Assembly (NCBI GenBank): GCA_030248135.1
Contig: JASANC010001184.1
Span: 174,685 to 238,684 of the forward strand
Reading direction: 5' to 3'
DNA: 64,000 nucleotides
From: Theristus sp. LFF4_11
Taxonomy: Eukaryota; Nematoda; Chromadorea; Monhysterida; Xyalidae
Shown: in pieces, positions 24,401 to 35,696 of the stretch
How positions within the stretch are numbered: position 1 is the stretch's first letter
Layout: each line of letters opens with the position of its first letter
Notes under the pieces: model-generated
Database searches by the model: none
What the model saw: the letters and a program-made list of their open reading frames with translations, nothing else
Told to the model about the DNA's origin: nothing
Made by a program: the position numbers and the translations under genes

Positions 24401-25551
24401 TTCAGTGCTTTTTTCATTTCTACTGCGACGCAATGTGTTCGCAGGTGGAACAAGACAGTTTCAATAATTATGCTCGATGCGGTAGTTCAAACGTGATTCA
24501 TTGCCTCCGTCGTATCTCAGGGACTGGGGTCAATTCAGCGATTTTGAATTGCCTGTCAAGCATGAAACGGATTTGCTATCCATGCGTGCACTCAGTAGCA
24601 GAAAAAGAAAATAATTTTTGGATGAATGTTCAGTTAAACTGCAATACACACGCAATTCGTGCATTCTGGCATTTATTTGAATTAGCATTCTGATTGGCTG
24701 CATCGAGCTGGGTTGTTTTATTCAGCACAATTCGGAAGCACCCACATCAGGTGATTGTTTATGATTCAACGTTCGACTGTGGAATTCAAGCGGGTCTGAA
24801 ACATTTTAGGTGCTACGAATCAATCGAAAAGAACAAGTGATCTACGTGAAAGGGCCTGGTGTACCCGGTGACACCGGCGAAGTGCTGCTGATGAGAGACA
24901 CCGAATTCGGGGAAGACAATAAAGTGCAGGTGAGGGGTAATGTTGATAAACTGTAAGCACGACAAGCAAGGTAAACTGCATTCGCAAGAGAACATCGGCA
25001 ACAATCAATGCTGGTTGTTCTCACCTTTTTCAGAATCCACCGTTCCCCACGTTTTTCCCTGTGAAGGGTAACGGCGAAGAGTTACCGGCAGAGTTGTATC
25101 ACGAGTCCATCCACCAATTTACGGTAAAAAAACCTGTTCGAAAATATTCTACGGTATGGCCGACTAAATATGGCAGCTTTTTTCGGGGTTCAAGGAGCGC
25201 GCGAAATTTGAATGAAAGAAAAAAGACGTTCAGAAACCACATTGTGTGCCAAATTTGTCGTTTTTTTAAACTAATGGATTATACGCGCTATTCTGTGCAT
25301 TCTTTCTCCCTGGCACACATGATTGGGAATTATGTTGGCATTTTTTGAAAAAGACAACTCCTAGTCTGCGACTGATCCCGCCTTGATGGACTGCCTCATT
25401 TATTCGGCCGTACTGTAGCATCAAATCGACAAGTGTGGTTGTTGTTCAGGAGCCATCAATACGCTACGATGTCGGTGAAACGGATGAGTACGCTGAGATG
25501 CTGTTCAGAAAAGACGACGTCAAAAAGCAGGCAAAGGCGAAACGCAAGTGA
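21448..25551 (+). CDS. MRPL3: Mitochondrial large ribosomal subunit protein uL3m
   Basis: Structural protein of the mitochondrial 39S subunit, placed near the peptidyl transferase centre. Exons: 21448-21499, 21531-21641, 21795-21918, 22046-22136, 22366-22506, 22784-22944, 23281-23470, 24810-24929, 25034-25123, 25450-25551; 1,182 nt, 393 aa (human 348). Conserved signatures in order: MWLRDGKRCLTTLLQ, HVLSYT, FQSIGVPVK, PGTRLYANHF, GQKVTISGKS, WGFEGVMHRWGMHG, HGTTKSHRRVGAIG, VWPGRRLPGHMG, LRINRKEQVIYVKG, PFPTFFP and a basic tail KKQAKAKRK. The GVM-RWG and H-R-GAIG motifs are typical of uL3. The first exon (MQRTALQVLRSVC) looks like a mitochondrial presequence. The 31-nt first intron is unusually short, so the first 17 codons are the least certain part; exons 3-10 are secure. 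Confidence 0.93.
23478..24382 (+). mobile_element. Degenerate mariner transposon in MRPL3 intron 7
   Basis: 905 bp. CAGGGTGGGCCAAAAAAAGG at the left and TTTTTTTGGCCCATCCTG at the right, flanked by TA (23476-23477, 24383-24384). The arms pair for about 130 bp. Inside, an ORF at 24020-24172 begins MVKWTAEQRVWCAIWW and runs on to VTRQFRVNF, the N-terminal helix-turn-helix typical of many arthropod mariner-type transposases. It stops after 50 codons and no DDD/DDE catalytic region follows, so the copy is non-functional. Confidence 0.85.
25157..25410. mobile_element. 254-bp mariner-type MITE E2 in MRPL3 intron 9
   Basis: TGGCCGACTAAATATGGCAG and CTGCCTCATTTATTCGGCCG ends with TA on both sides (25155-25156, 25411-25412). 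Same length as E1 and highly similar to it, inverted. Confidence 0.88.
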
Positions 25552-25576
25552 TGCAAAACGCATATGGATTTGTTTC

Positions 25577-25582
25577 ATTAAA
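25577..25582 (+). terminator. Candidate MRPL3 poly(A) signal (ATTAAA)
   Basis: ATTAAA lies 26 nt after the MRPL3 stop codon, followed by a T-rich stretch. It is the common variant hexamer; no cleavage site can be seen directly. Confidence 0.45.
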
Positions 25583-26566
25583 GCCGTTTTTGATTTCATG
25601 TAATTTATATTTTCCAAGTCATTTACCATATCGCTAATATGCAAAACAAAAACATTGAGAGCATTTCAATAAGTCAAATTGCAAATCAATCATATATCCC
25701 TAACCCAAACAGGTCGCAATTTGCCTTATAGACAAAACATTCTTTTTTTTAAATTTTGCATCAAAAAAAAACGAAAACAACACGAAAACAGAAAAAACAC
25801 AAAACTACGATTCGCTTTTTATGTTCGACCAATCAAATTATCATCAGCATCACCGGTAATAATCGTGAGAAACAAGTTAAAAACATCAAAGGATGTTTTT
25901 GAAACCACAAGACATTTGACAAAGACGCTGCATATTTACGGCCATTTCAAAAGTACACAGATCTACAACGCCGGGAGAGCGACGAGACGACTAGATCACT
26001 AAAAACGTTCACCCATGCCAAAACGACAATGCAAAAACATAATTTAGCTTTTCTCTCAAAAAGTAACCGGTTGTAGTGAAACGTAATTGTTGAATTCATT
26101 AAAAGACATTTTATAAAACGATTTACTAATAATTCATAGCAATATTTAGAAATCTGGGTTTAACAGTTCAACACCGTCATTTTCACTGGGCTTGCTCACA
26201 TTAACGTGCTGCCTTGAAATAACGCCATTAACAATCAACATTAAAAAATCAACAGAATTTGACACGCTACATAAAAACCAAGTGGTATTCAACGAACAAG
26301 AAAAGCATCAAAAACCAACTGAACTTTGCTTGTACAACTAGTCAAGCTCAACTAAGTTCATTGAAGACTTATTGTTTTGAACCCAAGAGATTATACATTA
26401 AAAAATCAAAAACACAGAGGGCACAAAAGCGGGCTATCAGCTACAGAAATAGCAGACGAGAGAACACAGATGGTGAAAGTGCCAGAACAGAACACGTCTG
26501 GCTGTTGCAGACGGTTGTTAGTGTGTGCGAATGCGTGCCGCTCAAGGTGCCTCGTTGTCGGTCGCA
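25583..26566. other. Convergent intergenic space, MRPL3 / pyruvate kinase
   Basis: The two genes end facing each other, so this stretch should hold both 3' UTRs. No exon, repeat or RNA gene recognised. Confidence 0.5.
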
Positions 26567-29500
26567 CTACGCCAGGATGATGCGCAGGGTGTTCGTGAAA
26601 CCGGCTCCTAAAGTGAAACTGTTCCATGTTTAACGAAATTGAGCACAAATGCGCATCATCAACTCAATCTGTACCTGTACAAAACTAGCGGTTTGTGATC
26701 TGTCAAAAATACAATGCACTGTGTTCAGAGGACTGAATAGAGCAGACTAGACTGAATGAGTAAAATCAATAACGAACCGGTGCGCCACCCGGTGACGACC
26801 ACCAGAAAGTCGCCGGTCTTGATGAATCCTCGCTCTTTGCCAATGTTCATGCCAAAGTCGATTCGACGATCCACATCGGTCGGCCAGTCAGGAAGGCGTT
26901 CTTCTGAAAAGACGTTCACACTTCACACATCGCAATACAGTTTGTCGTCCAGTCGCAAGTCTTCGCAACACATCAGCCGCACTGAAACGCACAAGCTTGA
27001 AGAACCAATCTGTTGTTTGCCCACAAATAGTAAAGTATGAAGTGCTACTATTCGAATGTGTCTGCTGACCGAAACGACGTCAACTGCTTGAAAACATGCG
27101 CTTCACGGGGAAAAACACGAAGAGATTTTTGGGCGATTTTAAACACGACATCATTTCAATCCGACAGGTTCGAATAAATATACAATCATTGTTATCATTG
27201 GCTTCCACAATCTGGACACGAAAATAATATTCAGCATGTTGATGAACATTTAATTTGGCTTCTGGCGTTTCGGTTTAATTCTTTACTATTTTTAGACTCA
27301 TCATTGGTTGATCAATCTCTGCGTTCTGATCTTTTCCCACCAAGCATAACAAGAACTGATTGTTAATAAAAGCCATGCAGAAACAGCACAAACTTATAAA
27401 GACACCGCAAACACAGTTTTCAAGGAAAGTCAACAAAATCAGCTCGGTATCAAACCGTGATAGAAAACTGGGAAGACTCCATAACGCAGGTGCATCTGTC
27501 GTGCTGCGATGCCGCTGCGTGTCACACCAATGATCGGGCACGGGGGCCGCAGACGCGAGATGAAACCGGCCGTTCTAAAAAAACACAAATACAAACACGC
27601 AATCAGCGCCAGTTCATAATTTGGATTTCTGAAACACCCACTAAACGAAAGTGAACAACAAAACGAAGCATAGTTTCTATGTCGATCATGCTGCACAGAT
27701 TAAAAACAGATGTTAGTTTGTTAGTTTTTTCATAACTGCATCAGTTAATGCACACAGGTCGGAATGGAAAATAACATAGAAACAGGAAAGCTGCAAACGC
27801 GAAACAACGCCAAAAGTACACTTTTCAAATTAGAGATCAAAATTTAGCCGGTTCAAGTCAAAAGAAAAAACATGATTGCGATACGTTTGTTTACTGAACA
27901 CAATATGCCATGCACAAAACCGACAACGCCTAGCGCAATGGTAATTAACACAAAGACAGCAGTTAGCTGTTCATTCATGCAACTCCGAATCGCCCAGATT
28001 AGCCACACATACACACCCAGTAGCAAGCACGGTGAAACCGCAGACGTCAGTTGACGTTTGCCAGGGACAAACGATCAGTCAGTGAGCGACTGTTCAGTGT
28101 CTTACCCTCGTAGCACACGGGGAACACGCCATAGTACAAATGCATCTGTCGCGACGATTTTGCGCGACGTGAAATGCCCATGATCGGACACGGCGGTCGG
28201 AACTGCGAAATGATGCGCGCTGTGCTGCAACCAGGGGGCGCGTTAAGCGGTTAAGCCAAACACACACAATGTCAGCAGCATTGTGCCGGTTAGCTGGTCA
28301 TTATGCACATTCTCGTTTCAATTAAAGGTATCAAAGAAATGCAATCGAGAACAGACAGTTGATCAACTTTCATATTAACCGGTCCCTGTTTTCATATTTT
28401 CAGGCTTACTTAAACCCACGAAACCGTTCATCAGTAACATTGTCAACCATCCACATGCATACGTTGCGAGAAAAATCACGCCTTTGCGAATCTTGTTTGG
28501 TCGTGGGAAAAGATGCTTTTTTGTATTCATGCGCTTATCGAGAGTAAGATTGAAAAAAGCAATGAGTTGTTAGCTGCCTCGGTGACTGTGACAATCAAAA
28601 GGCATGACCAAGGTCGTTGGCTGAATGCGCACTGCAAAGGCAAGAGCAAGAACAAAACTGCACTTGCAATGCTACTCAGCTACCCTCAGTTCGTTTCCAC
28701 TTGTATTGTGATATTTACCATTATCTGAAGCTCTTTGGAGCTTCGCACACGCAAAGAAAGTTATTAGAAATCACGAATCAAGTGAAACAGACAGAAAATA
28801 TCTCTCAATCTAACCAATTCAAACTTATTAGGTCGGTTGCGTGGCCTGTTAGTAAGCCAGCATCTGCGTCAATGTGTCTATTGGAACAATGAACACCGCA
28901 AAGAACGTAAGTGAAACGTGCCATCCTGAAAATAGCCGCAGGCGCAGTACACTTACGAACGGGGTACCAGACGGGGAACACGCCATAGTACAAGTGCATC
29001 TGGCGGGCAGCCCATTCATGCCGTGAGATGCCCATGATCGGACACGGCGGATGGCACGCACCGATCATGCGCGCTGTTCTGAACGCATTAACCGGCGTCG
29101 TAAACACTTTTACAATATTGCTGTTCGTAGTTGGTGGTTTTTAAGTTTTTGGTCGTCGCTTTAAAAGGTTGCATCATACAAGGCCTTATAAAGCAATACT
29201 GCTTTTCTCCAACACCTAGACGAATATGGTTGTTGGTCTCAGCGCCCCCTTCAAAGCGTCGTGTTGTTCTTTTTTCTCTAACGGAAAAGTCTAGAAGCAA
29301 AAATCAGCCGAGCACAAGCGTTAACGCCACACGTGGCACGTGCTGGTAGACCCCCGCACGCGGCATCATTCCATCGATCCAAGCTGTGCAAAATGCAGCA
29401 CAGCAGTGAGAAAAATATATTTCGTTGCAGCATTTATGAAGCCACACATACATTTTAGATACACACGCTTAGCAGTACGTTGACGCTGTGTGTTCACATT

Positions 29501-32500
29501 TAGGCCAGTTCCGGTATGTTTGTGTGTTCAACGCTGAAATTCTCACAAGCGATCAAGACCACACATATCACATCAGCTCAGGCAGCGTTTATTTTTCCAT
29601 TTCCAAACGCAAAGCTGCAGTAATTGGACACAACGTGCGTACGTGACAAAAATGACTCAACCAGCCGCACATCAGGCATATTTAAAAAAACACAGTTTTT
29701 GGGATCTGTTTTGCATTGTTTAGGTTGAAAAGTGGAAAACCAAAGACAGTGACAAATGTCCTGTACCACACACAAACGCCACACACACACACACACTCAG
29801 CTGAACACGATCGGTACAAGCACAGCTAAGCTGTTGTTTCCTTTTCTTCCCCTCGCCAGCCAGGTTAGGCTGCTGTTGGTTAAAAGACGCACGTTTTTTC
29901 TCAGCACAAAAGTCGTCGAGCTAGAATACAACTTTACACACGGCGCCGACCCAGCCGAACGTTTCACTCGTGCACACAGTGCAACGAGCGTCATTCGACA
30001 ACCGATGCGCTATGAAATTTTGCTGCAAGAGAAACTGCGCTGCTACGATAGAAAATTAACTGCTGAAACAAAAATGAGACTTTGCGAGGCGTATTTTGCT
30101 GTTGCTGGGCAAAACACACATTCGCTTAAGCGCATTATCGGTTGTTGTTTCACTGCAGAAAAATAGATCCATCAAACGATTATTTACCAAAACCGGCAGT
30201 GATTGCCAAAACAACAACAGTCAGCAACGGATGAATGCAAAGAGCGGAAAGGTGTGATGCAAAGAACGTTGTGTTGATTGGCGTTGCCATCATGCCTGGC
30301 CAGCGCCAATCAACCACATCAACCAAGTGGCCCCGCGCACGGCTGCAGTCTGCTGCGCTCACCGTCCAGTTGTCGTGATCAGCAGGATGGCGCTCGCATG
30401 GCAACTGACGGCAGCTGACGTCGCTGCAATGGCGATCGTGTGCGCCGTGTCGGTCGGGCGTGGCGTGATACGCTGCAGCTCCTCGAAGTAGCGCGTGTGG
30501 TAGACGGCTGCCTCGGCCTCGCGACAGATCTGCAATCACAACACAACACTCAGAGTGACGCGCGTCACCGTCGAGCAGCGGCTGCCAGTTTCCACCTCTG
30601 CTCAGGCCACAACTGTGCTGCAACGTGCTGACTCTGCCACGCTGCACGGCACATTGGCGCCAGTTCAGGCTGCGTGCTCATGGCGGCACATTCATCACGT
30701 TCTCCAGCGCACCGTCGCACACGCATCAGATAAAATGTTGCACTGCCCACCGGCGAAGTTTAAATCCGGAAACGCAAATCAGAATGTCCCAGAGAAAGCA
30801 CGAAATGAGCCGAACCGAAACAGACATACGTGATGCATGATGCGCACGGACTCGAGCGGGTAGTCGCCCTTTGCGGTCTCGCCACTGAGCATCACACAGT
30901 CGGCGCCGTCGAGCACTGCGTTCGCGACGTCACTCGCTGTGAACAACACAAACTGAAGCTCGTGCCAGAGCACACAACAGCGACTTGTGAACCGATCGCA
31001 CAGAAATATTCAGCACAACGCCAAAAAACGCGACTTTTTCCATATACGAATGATAGAAACGGGCAATACAGAGCACAGTCTGACTTTCAGCGCGCGTCGG
31101 CCGCGGCTTGTCGGTCATCGACTCGAGCATCTGCGTCGCGCAGATCACTGGCTTGCCAGCCTTGTTGCACTTTGCGATCAATGTCTTCTGTGCAAGGAAC
31201 ACCTTCTCTGGCGGAATCTCGATGCCCATGTCGCCGCGCGCCACCATCACACCGTCAGACTCTTCGATGATGTCGTCGGAGCTGAGAAAAACACGCTCAA
31301 CAGCACTGTTGCTTGTTGCTTTTGTTAGCGGTCATAATTGACATGCAAGTGTAGTGGTAGTGTAGTTGAACATGACGTCACATTTGAGTTTCATGTTCGC
31401 AATTTAGCTTGTGTGACTGTTTATAACTGTCTTCAACTTTGATGCCTCCAGCAAGAACAACGCAACAACAGCGACCTATCGTTGCGCGCTCACTTTGTGA
31501 TTCCCTCCTGGTTCTCAATCTTCGAGATGATCTTGATGTCCTTGCCCTTTTCGCCGAGTATCTCGCGTATGGCGCGCACGCCGTCGCCGGTGCGAATGAA
31601 CGATGCGAACACAATGTCGACGCCCTGCTCGACGCCGAACTGCAGGTCTGCCTTGTCCTTCTCGGACACCGCCGGCAAGTCCACTGGTGTGCCCGGCAAG
31701 TTGACGCCTTTGCGACTGCCGAGTTTGCCGCCGTTCTCCACCTCACAGATCACTGCTTTGTCGTCTGCACAGAAACGTTCAGTGCTTGCTTGGTGAACTG
31801 ACCAGTGAGCCACTTCTCTATGTCTAATGAATGATGGCCAGCATTGAATGCAGAAAAGCCCGCTGCACAACTCGGCTGCTTTGATTGTGCTCAGCCAGAT
31901 TCAAAGACAGATCAAGCGGTCACGTGACTAACAACGCAGCCGCTGTAAGCGACCAACATTCAAACGACACACACCGATTTCCTCCACAATCAAACTGATC
32001 AATCCGTCGTCCACAAAGACACGCGAGCCAGGACTGAGCACTTTGACGATGTTCTTGTAGTCGACGTAGAGGTTGGTCGCCGTGCACGAGTCTTTGTACG
32101 AGTCCTCCGTGGTCATGCGGATCTTGTCGCCCTTTTTCAGCTCCACTATCGCGTTCGTGCCCTAAGATCGCTCAAAAATTGACTAAAAACAAAAAACGCC
32201 AAACACCTGAAGGACAGTTCAAAAGTTGCTTTAATAATAGTAAAAATGCATTTGACTTTTCTGCAAAACAAACCAACCGCTGCGAGAACGCCGGTTCGAA
32301 TCTCTGGGCCTTTTGTGTCCAGTGCGATCGCCACGATGCGAGGCTCGTGGAAATTCTTCACAGCCTGGCGAATGTTCGCAATCGTTCCACCGTGGTACTG
32401 TAATGTAAATACAGTTTTTATAGGACGATATTTGGGTCCATATTTACGCGATACTTACAGCCCAAAATCCTTATTTATGCTCTGAGAATCGCTGTAAGAA

Positions 32501-33286
32501 ATGGTATTTTTTTGTAAAACTAAAAAGATTATCACCTCGTGCGTTCCGTGGCTAAAATTCAAGCGAGCAATGTTCATGCCGGCCAATATCATATCCTCCA
32601 ACATTTTGACGTCACGACTGGCCGGACCTGAAAATATAAATGTAAAACTGTACTACAAAGGCACACAGTTCACTCCGCCGAGTATATGCAGATATCACCA
32701 AGCAACCGTGAACCGACCGATGGTGCAGATGATGCCTGTTTTTCTGACGAGATGCGGTTCATCTTGAATGTTCAAGTTGGTCAAGTGCTCCAAATAGGTG
32801 GCGTGCGGCACCATTTGCAAACGTTGCACCTGCAGCGCAATCATCAACGCCATCAGCAACACAAAGCCCATCGGCACAGAATCACTTTTTGACATAGCCT
32901 ATTTTCCAGAGTCTAGTATCTGATTTCTGGTTCTGCGACACAATACACGCGTTCTATAAGAAATCAGTGGCATTCTGCACGCGGCAGTTCAAAATTGCTA
33001 AGTGACCCGGATCGCTGAGATGAGATACAGAATCACTAATGCAAGCTTGAATTGCCACATCAAGCTTATATAGAGCCTAACTTGCCATCAACGTCTGCTG
33101 CCGTGTTGTGCCGCGTAAACATCAAAAAAGCGCGTGCCGAACCTGTCTGAAGTATTCGCCCTGGTGCTCCTCCTCCAACGTACGTCGCCGTTGCATGTGT
33201 CCACGTCGTTGTGCCACCAATTTTGCGCCACTCGCCGACAGCTGGTTCGGCTCCGGACCCTTGTGCAACGTCACCACCGGCTGCAT
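26567..33286 (-). CDS. PK: Pyruvate kinase with three alternative C-domain exons
   Basis: Last step of glycolysis: phosphoenolpyruvate + ADP to pyruvate + ATP, cytosolic tetramer. Exons, 5' to 3' on minus: 33286-33143, 32829-32718, 32627-32536, 32397-32278, 32161-31975, 31764-31494, 31281-31085, 30936-30830, 30529-30363, then one of 29078-28957, 28224-28106 or 27574-27456, then 26903-26778 and 26607-26567. Phases agree throughout; 560-561 aa. Signatures: [31 protein letters not shown] (K+/Mg2+ and substrate); [16 protein letters not shown] with catalytic Lys about 300; [12 protein letters not shown] (metal Asp about 326); [26 protein letters not shown]; final TGWRT plus [12 protein letters not shown]. 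The first exon is open upstream to a good acceptor at 33325/33326, so the protein may begin further upstream. The gene is convergent with MRPL3. Confidence 0.95.
27456..27574 (-). other. PK: Pyruvate kinase alternative exon C (119 nt)
   Basis: Acceptor ttttttag after a long pyrimidine tract; donor gtttgata, weaker than those of A and B. Reads (R)[18 protein letters not shown], then [27 protein letters not shown] is closest to the usual pyruvate kinase PIIAVTR, so C may be the ancestral form. Confidence 0.9.
28106..28224 (-). other. PK: Pyruvate kinase alternative exon B (119 nt)
   Basis: Acceptor ggttgcag, donor gtaagaca. Reads (R)[18 protein letters not shown], then [20 protein letters not shown]. 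Same start phase 2 and end phase 1 as A and C. Differs from A mainly in the first third and at the RRAKSS stretch. Confidence 0.9.
28957..29078 (-). other. PK: Pyruvate kinase alternative exon A (122 nt)
   Basis: Acceptor gcgttcag, donor gtaagtgt. It completes the split Arg codon (CG|A), then reads [18 protein letters not shown] and ends [18 protein letters not shown]. Corresponds to the mammalian segment after the FBP loop (ARYRPRAPIIAVTR through RQAHLYRGIFPVL). Exon A has CHPP where exons B and C have an RPP motif, and one extra codon at its 3' end. Confidence 0.9.
32459..32491 (-). other. PK: Candidate 33-nt poison cassette exon in pyruvate kinase
   Basis: Within intron 3 (minus), preceded by tttcttacag and followed by gtaagtat, both near-consensus. 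It would join in phase 0 and read RFSEHK then TAA, truncating the protein after the GTHE motif. Predicted only from splice-site quality; it could be chance. Confidence 0.35.
32830..32895 (-). other. PK: Possible alternative first exon / N-terminus of pyruvate kinase
   Basis: The frame of exon 2 stays open upstream of its acceptor to an ATG at 32895, encoding MSKSDSVP then a hydrophobic run [13 protein letters not shown]. An internal promoter here would give pyruvate kinase a membrane- or signal-like N-terminus. The acceptor gcgctgcag lies at the end of this stretch, so it may simply be intron. Confidence 0.35.
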
Positions 33287-33325
33287 GTTTAATTCGATGC
33301 CCCCGTTTGCTGAGTCGTTCTCTGC

Positions 33326-33938
33326 CTGAAACTTCGGTTCACTTTTGTATCGCTTTTGACAACACAAATGGTCTTCGGTGCTAATTGGTCGCACCCACCA
33401 TCAGACGTCAAAAACAAGCAAGCTTCAGAAACAAGCAAACTGTATTTCAGAAAATGGTATTAGTAAAAAATTTGGTGTTGAATGTTGCAGACTTTGTGGG
33501 ACGGTTGGAAGCAAAATAAAATTCCCAACTGCCCGAAAAAAATTTGTCTGTCTGTCTGAATTTACAATGAACACTCAGCGAAACACTCAAGGACTTTTGC
33601 TCAGTACAAGCAAAACACTGCGTACGATCACACAAAGAAATGACAACGTGAGTAATTCAACAACTAACACAAAAGAAACACAAAAAAGAAGGAGTCAATT
33701 GAAAAACGTGGCTTTCATACTAGAAGACAGACAGATAATATACAAACATAACTAGCCAATTGACCCGAGCGTATGTGGCTTAATCAATGCCAAGCCTTTT
33801 TGGTGAAGTGGCATTGACTTAGAAAGAAAAAACAGTAACGTTTACTGAATAATAACCCTGAAGAAAATTTTCCTTGTGCTGCCGTGAAGTCGCCTACAAT
33901 ACAATATTTTTTAATGTATTTAAATAAATAAAAAATGC
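33326..33938. other. Upstream of pyruvate kinase exon 1, no exon identified
   Basis: Probably contains a further 5' exon or the promoter of the pyruvate kinase gene. No clear splice partner for the acceptor at 33326 was found. A short plus-strand ORF here is unremarkable. Confidence 0.4.
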
Positions 33939-34490
33939 GAAGTTTATGATTTTGCTATTTTTACCCGTTCACCCTAACCGAAGGCAAGCCTTTTTGTAAG
34001 TGAAGTAAAATTGAATAAAAAAATATAAAAACTAACGTTTTTTAATTTACCCGTTTTAAAAAGCTAATGCTTTTTTACACGTTTACCTAAGCCAAGCCTT
34101 TTTTGTAAAGTGAAAATGCGAAGTTTATGATTCTGCCATTTTTTACCCGTTCACCCTAACCTAAGTCAAGCCTTTTTGTATGTAAAGTAAGATTGAATAA
34201 AAAACATAAAAATTAACGTTTTTTACAATTACCCGATTTAAAAAGCTAATGCTTCTTTTACCCGTTTACCTAAGCCAAGCCTTTTTGCAAAGTGAAAATG
34301 CGAAGTTAATGATTTTGCTATTTTTAACGTTCACCCTAACCTAAGTCAAGCCTTTTTGTAAGTTAAGTAAGATTGAATAAAAAATATAAAAATCAACGTT
34401 TTTTCATAAAAAATACCCGTTTTAAAAAGCTAATGCTTCTTTTACCCGGTGACCCTAACATAAGCCAAGCCTTTTTTGTAAAGTGAACAT
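33939..34490. repeat. Tandem repeat, ~180-bp unit, about 3 copies
   Basis: gcgaagtttatgattttgc (33939), gcgaagtttatgattctgcc (34118) and gcgaagttaatgattttgc (34301) mark successive units. Each contains acccgttcaccctaacc, aagcctttttgta, aaaaagctaatgcttc and aagccaagcctttt. The same aagccaagcctttttg motif reappears near 42,013, 49,290 and 57,665. Confidence 0.8.
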
Positions 34491-35696
34491 GCATAGAAGA
34501 AACAAAAAAGTGACGTTTATAATTTCGTTTTGCAGTTTTGGTTCTTTTTACCCGTTCACCCCAACATGACCCAAACATGTTGCAAAGTGAAAATGAATGG
34601 TAAATACCATTTCGACCCAATTAAAAAACTAACTTTTTTCAGAGGCAGTTTTGTTACATCTTTCGCAGTCGCTCGTCAAGTTTTGAGCAGCAAAAATTGC
34701 CAGTTGCCCATCGTGCGTTACGTTGAAATTATCGCTCATAACCACGGAGTATCAATTTGAAAATGAAACATGGAGTATCAATTTCAATGAAATTTACTTG
34801 TTTTGAACCCAAAGTGCAACTTGCAATGCCGATGTCGATGTGCGTTTTGCAACCCGATTTTTAAAAACAAAAAAGTTCAAACTTTTTTCAAAGACGGTTT
34901 TGTTACATCTTTCCCAGTCTATCATCAAGTTTTGATCAGCCACGCTTCCATTTACCTATGCTGCGCTGAACTGTCTCTGTTGACCAAAGAGTATCATGAT
35001 GACTGCAGCTATGAAGAGCGACGTTTTGAGAAAACAATCTCAACTGGTGTTAATAAAAAAATAGGTTAAGGAAATTGAGATGGAGTTTTCTTAAATAGCA
35101 AAAATGGGCGCCAATTCAAATTGCAAAAAAGTGCCACACACGCACACACGCACAGACACTTTGTAAATTTAATAATATAGATGCTAGTCAATAAATAGGC
35201 GTTTTGTATGATGCCCAATCAACAATGTACACACTCACTTTACCTTCAGCCTCAGCGTCTCCTCCAATCAGACGTTGAAAATGAAAAAAAACACTTCAAA
35301 ACGATTTCTGTTGTTTCGATGCAACGACTGACAAACGGTATAATGGAAAGAAACAAAAAAACTTTTCAGAGCTGTACAGAGCTGGCAGACAGACTAAGGC
35401 ATTAAAAAGAAACCGAAAAGCGATGATGACGCTATCAGTTTTTATGCGGGTGAAAACTAATGAATGAGCGTATAAGAAACCCTCAACATCGCACAAGCAA
35501 AGCAACAAACAATTAATGACATTATCAAAAAGTCAAAAACCGACCATGGTGCTCAGATCAGTAGCTCGTTGATTTTTTGAACAAATTCCGCAACAATGCT
35601 TATATGGACTGAGCAGCGATGAAAAGGCGCGTCTGCAAGAAGCCAGGCCAGCACTGCTCCCACTTTGGTTGCACTCTGAAAAACACATACTTGCAT
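34491..35696. other. Non-coding; diverged duplicate segment
   Basis: 34,620-34,700 (ttttgttacatctttcgcag) and 34,880-34,950 (ttttgttacatctttcccag) share a ~60-bp degenerate segment, so part of this stretch is an old duplication. No gene supported. Confidence 0.45.

Noticed and set aside
30565..30750. Possible fourth alternative exon in the pyruvate kinase intron
   Set aside because: The open minus-strand frame lacks the PPCPI / RQMHL motifs and suitable splice phases.
32286..32300. tRNA B-box-like GGTTCGAATC
   Set aside because: It is the complement of the conserved pyruvate kinase codons for EIRTG; no A box or cloverleaf accompanies it.
33939..34490. Possible CRISPR-like array because of repeated units
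   Set aside because: Units are ~180 bp, diverged throughout with no unique spacers, and the DNA is animal nuclear; it is an ordinary tandem repeat.
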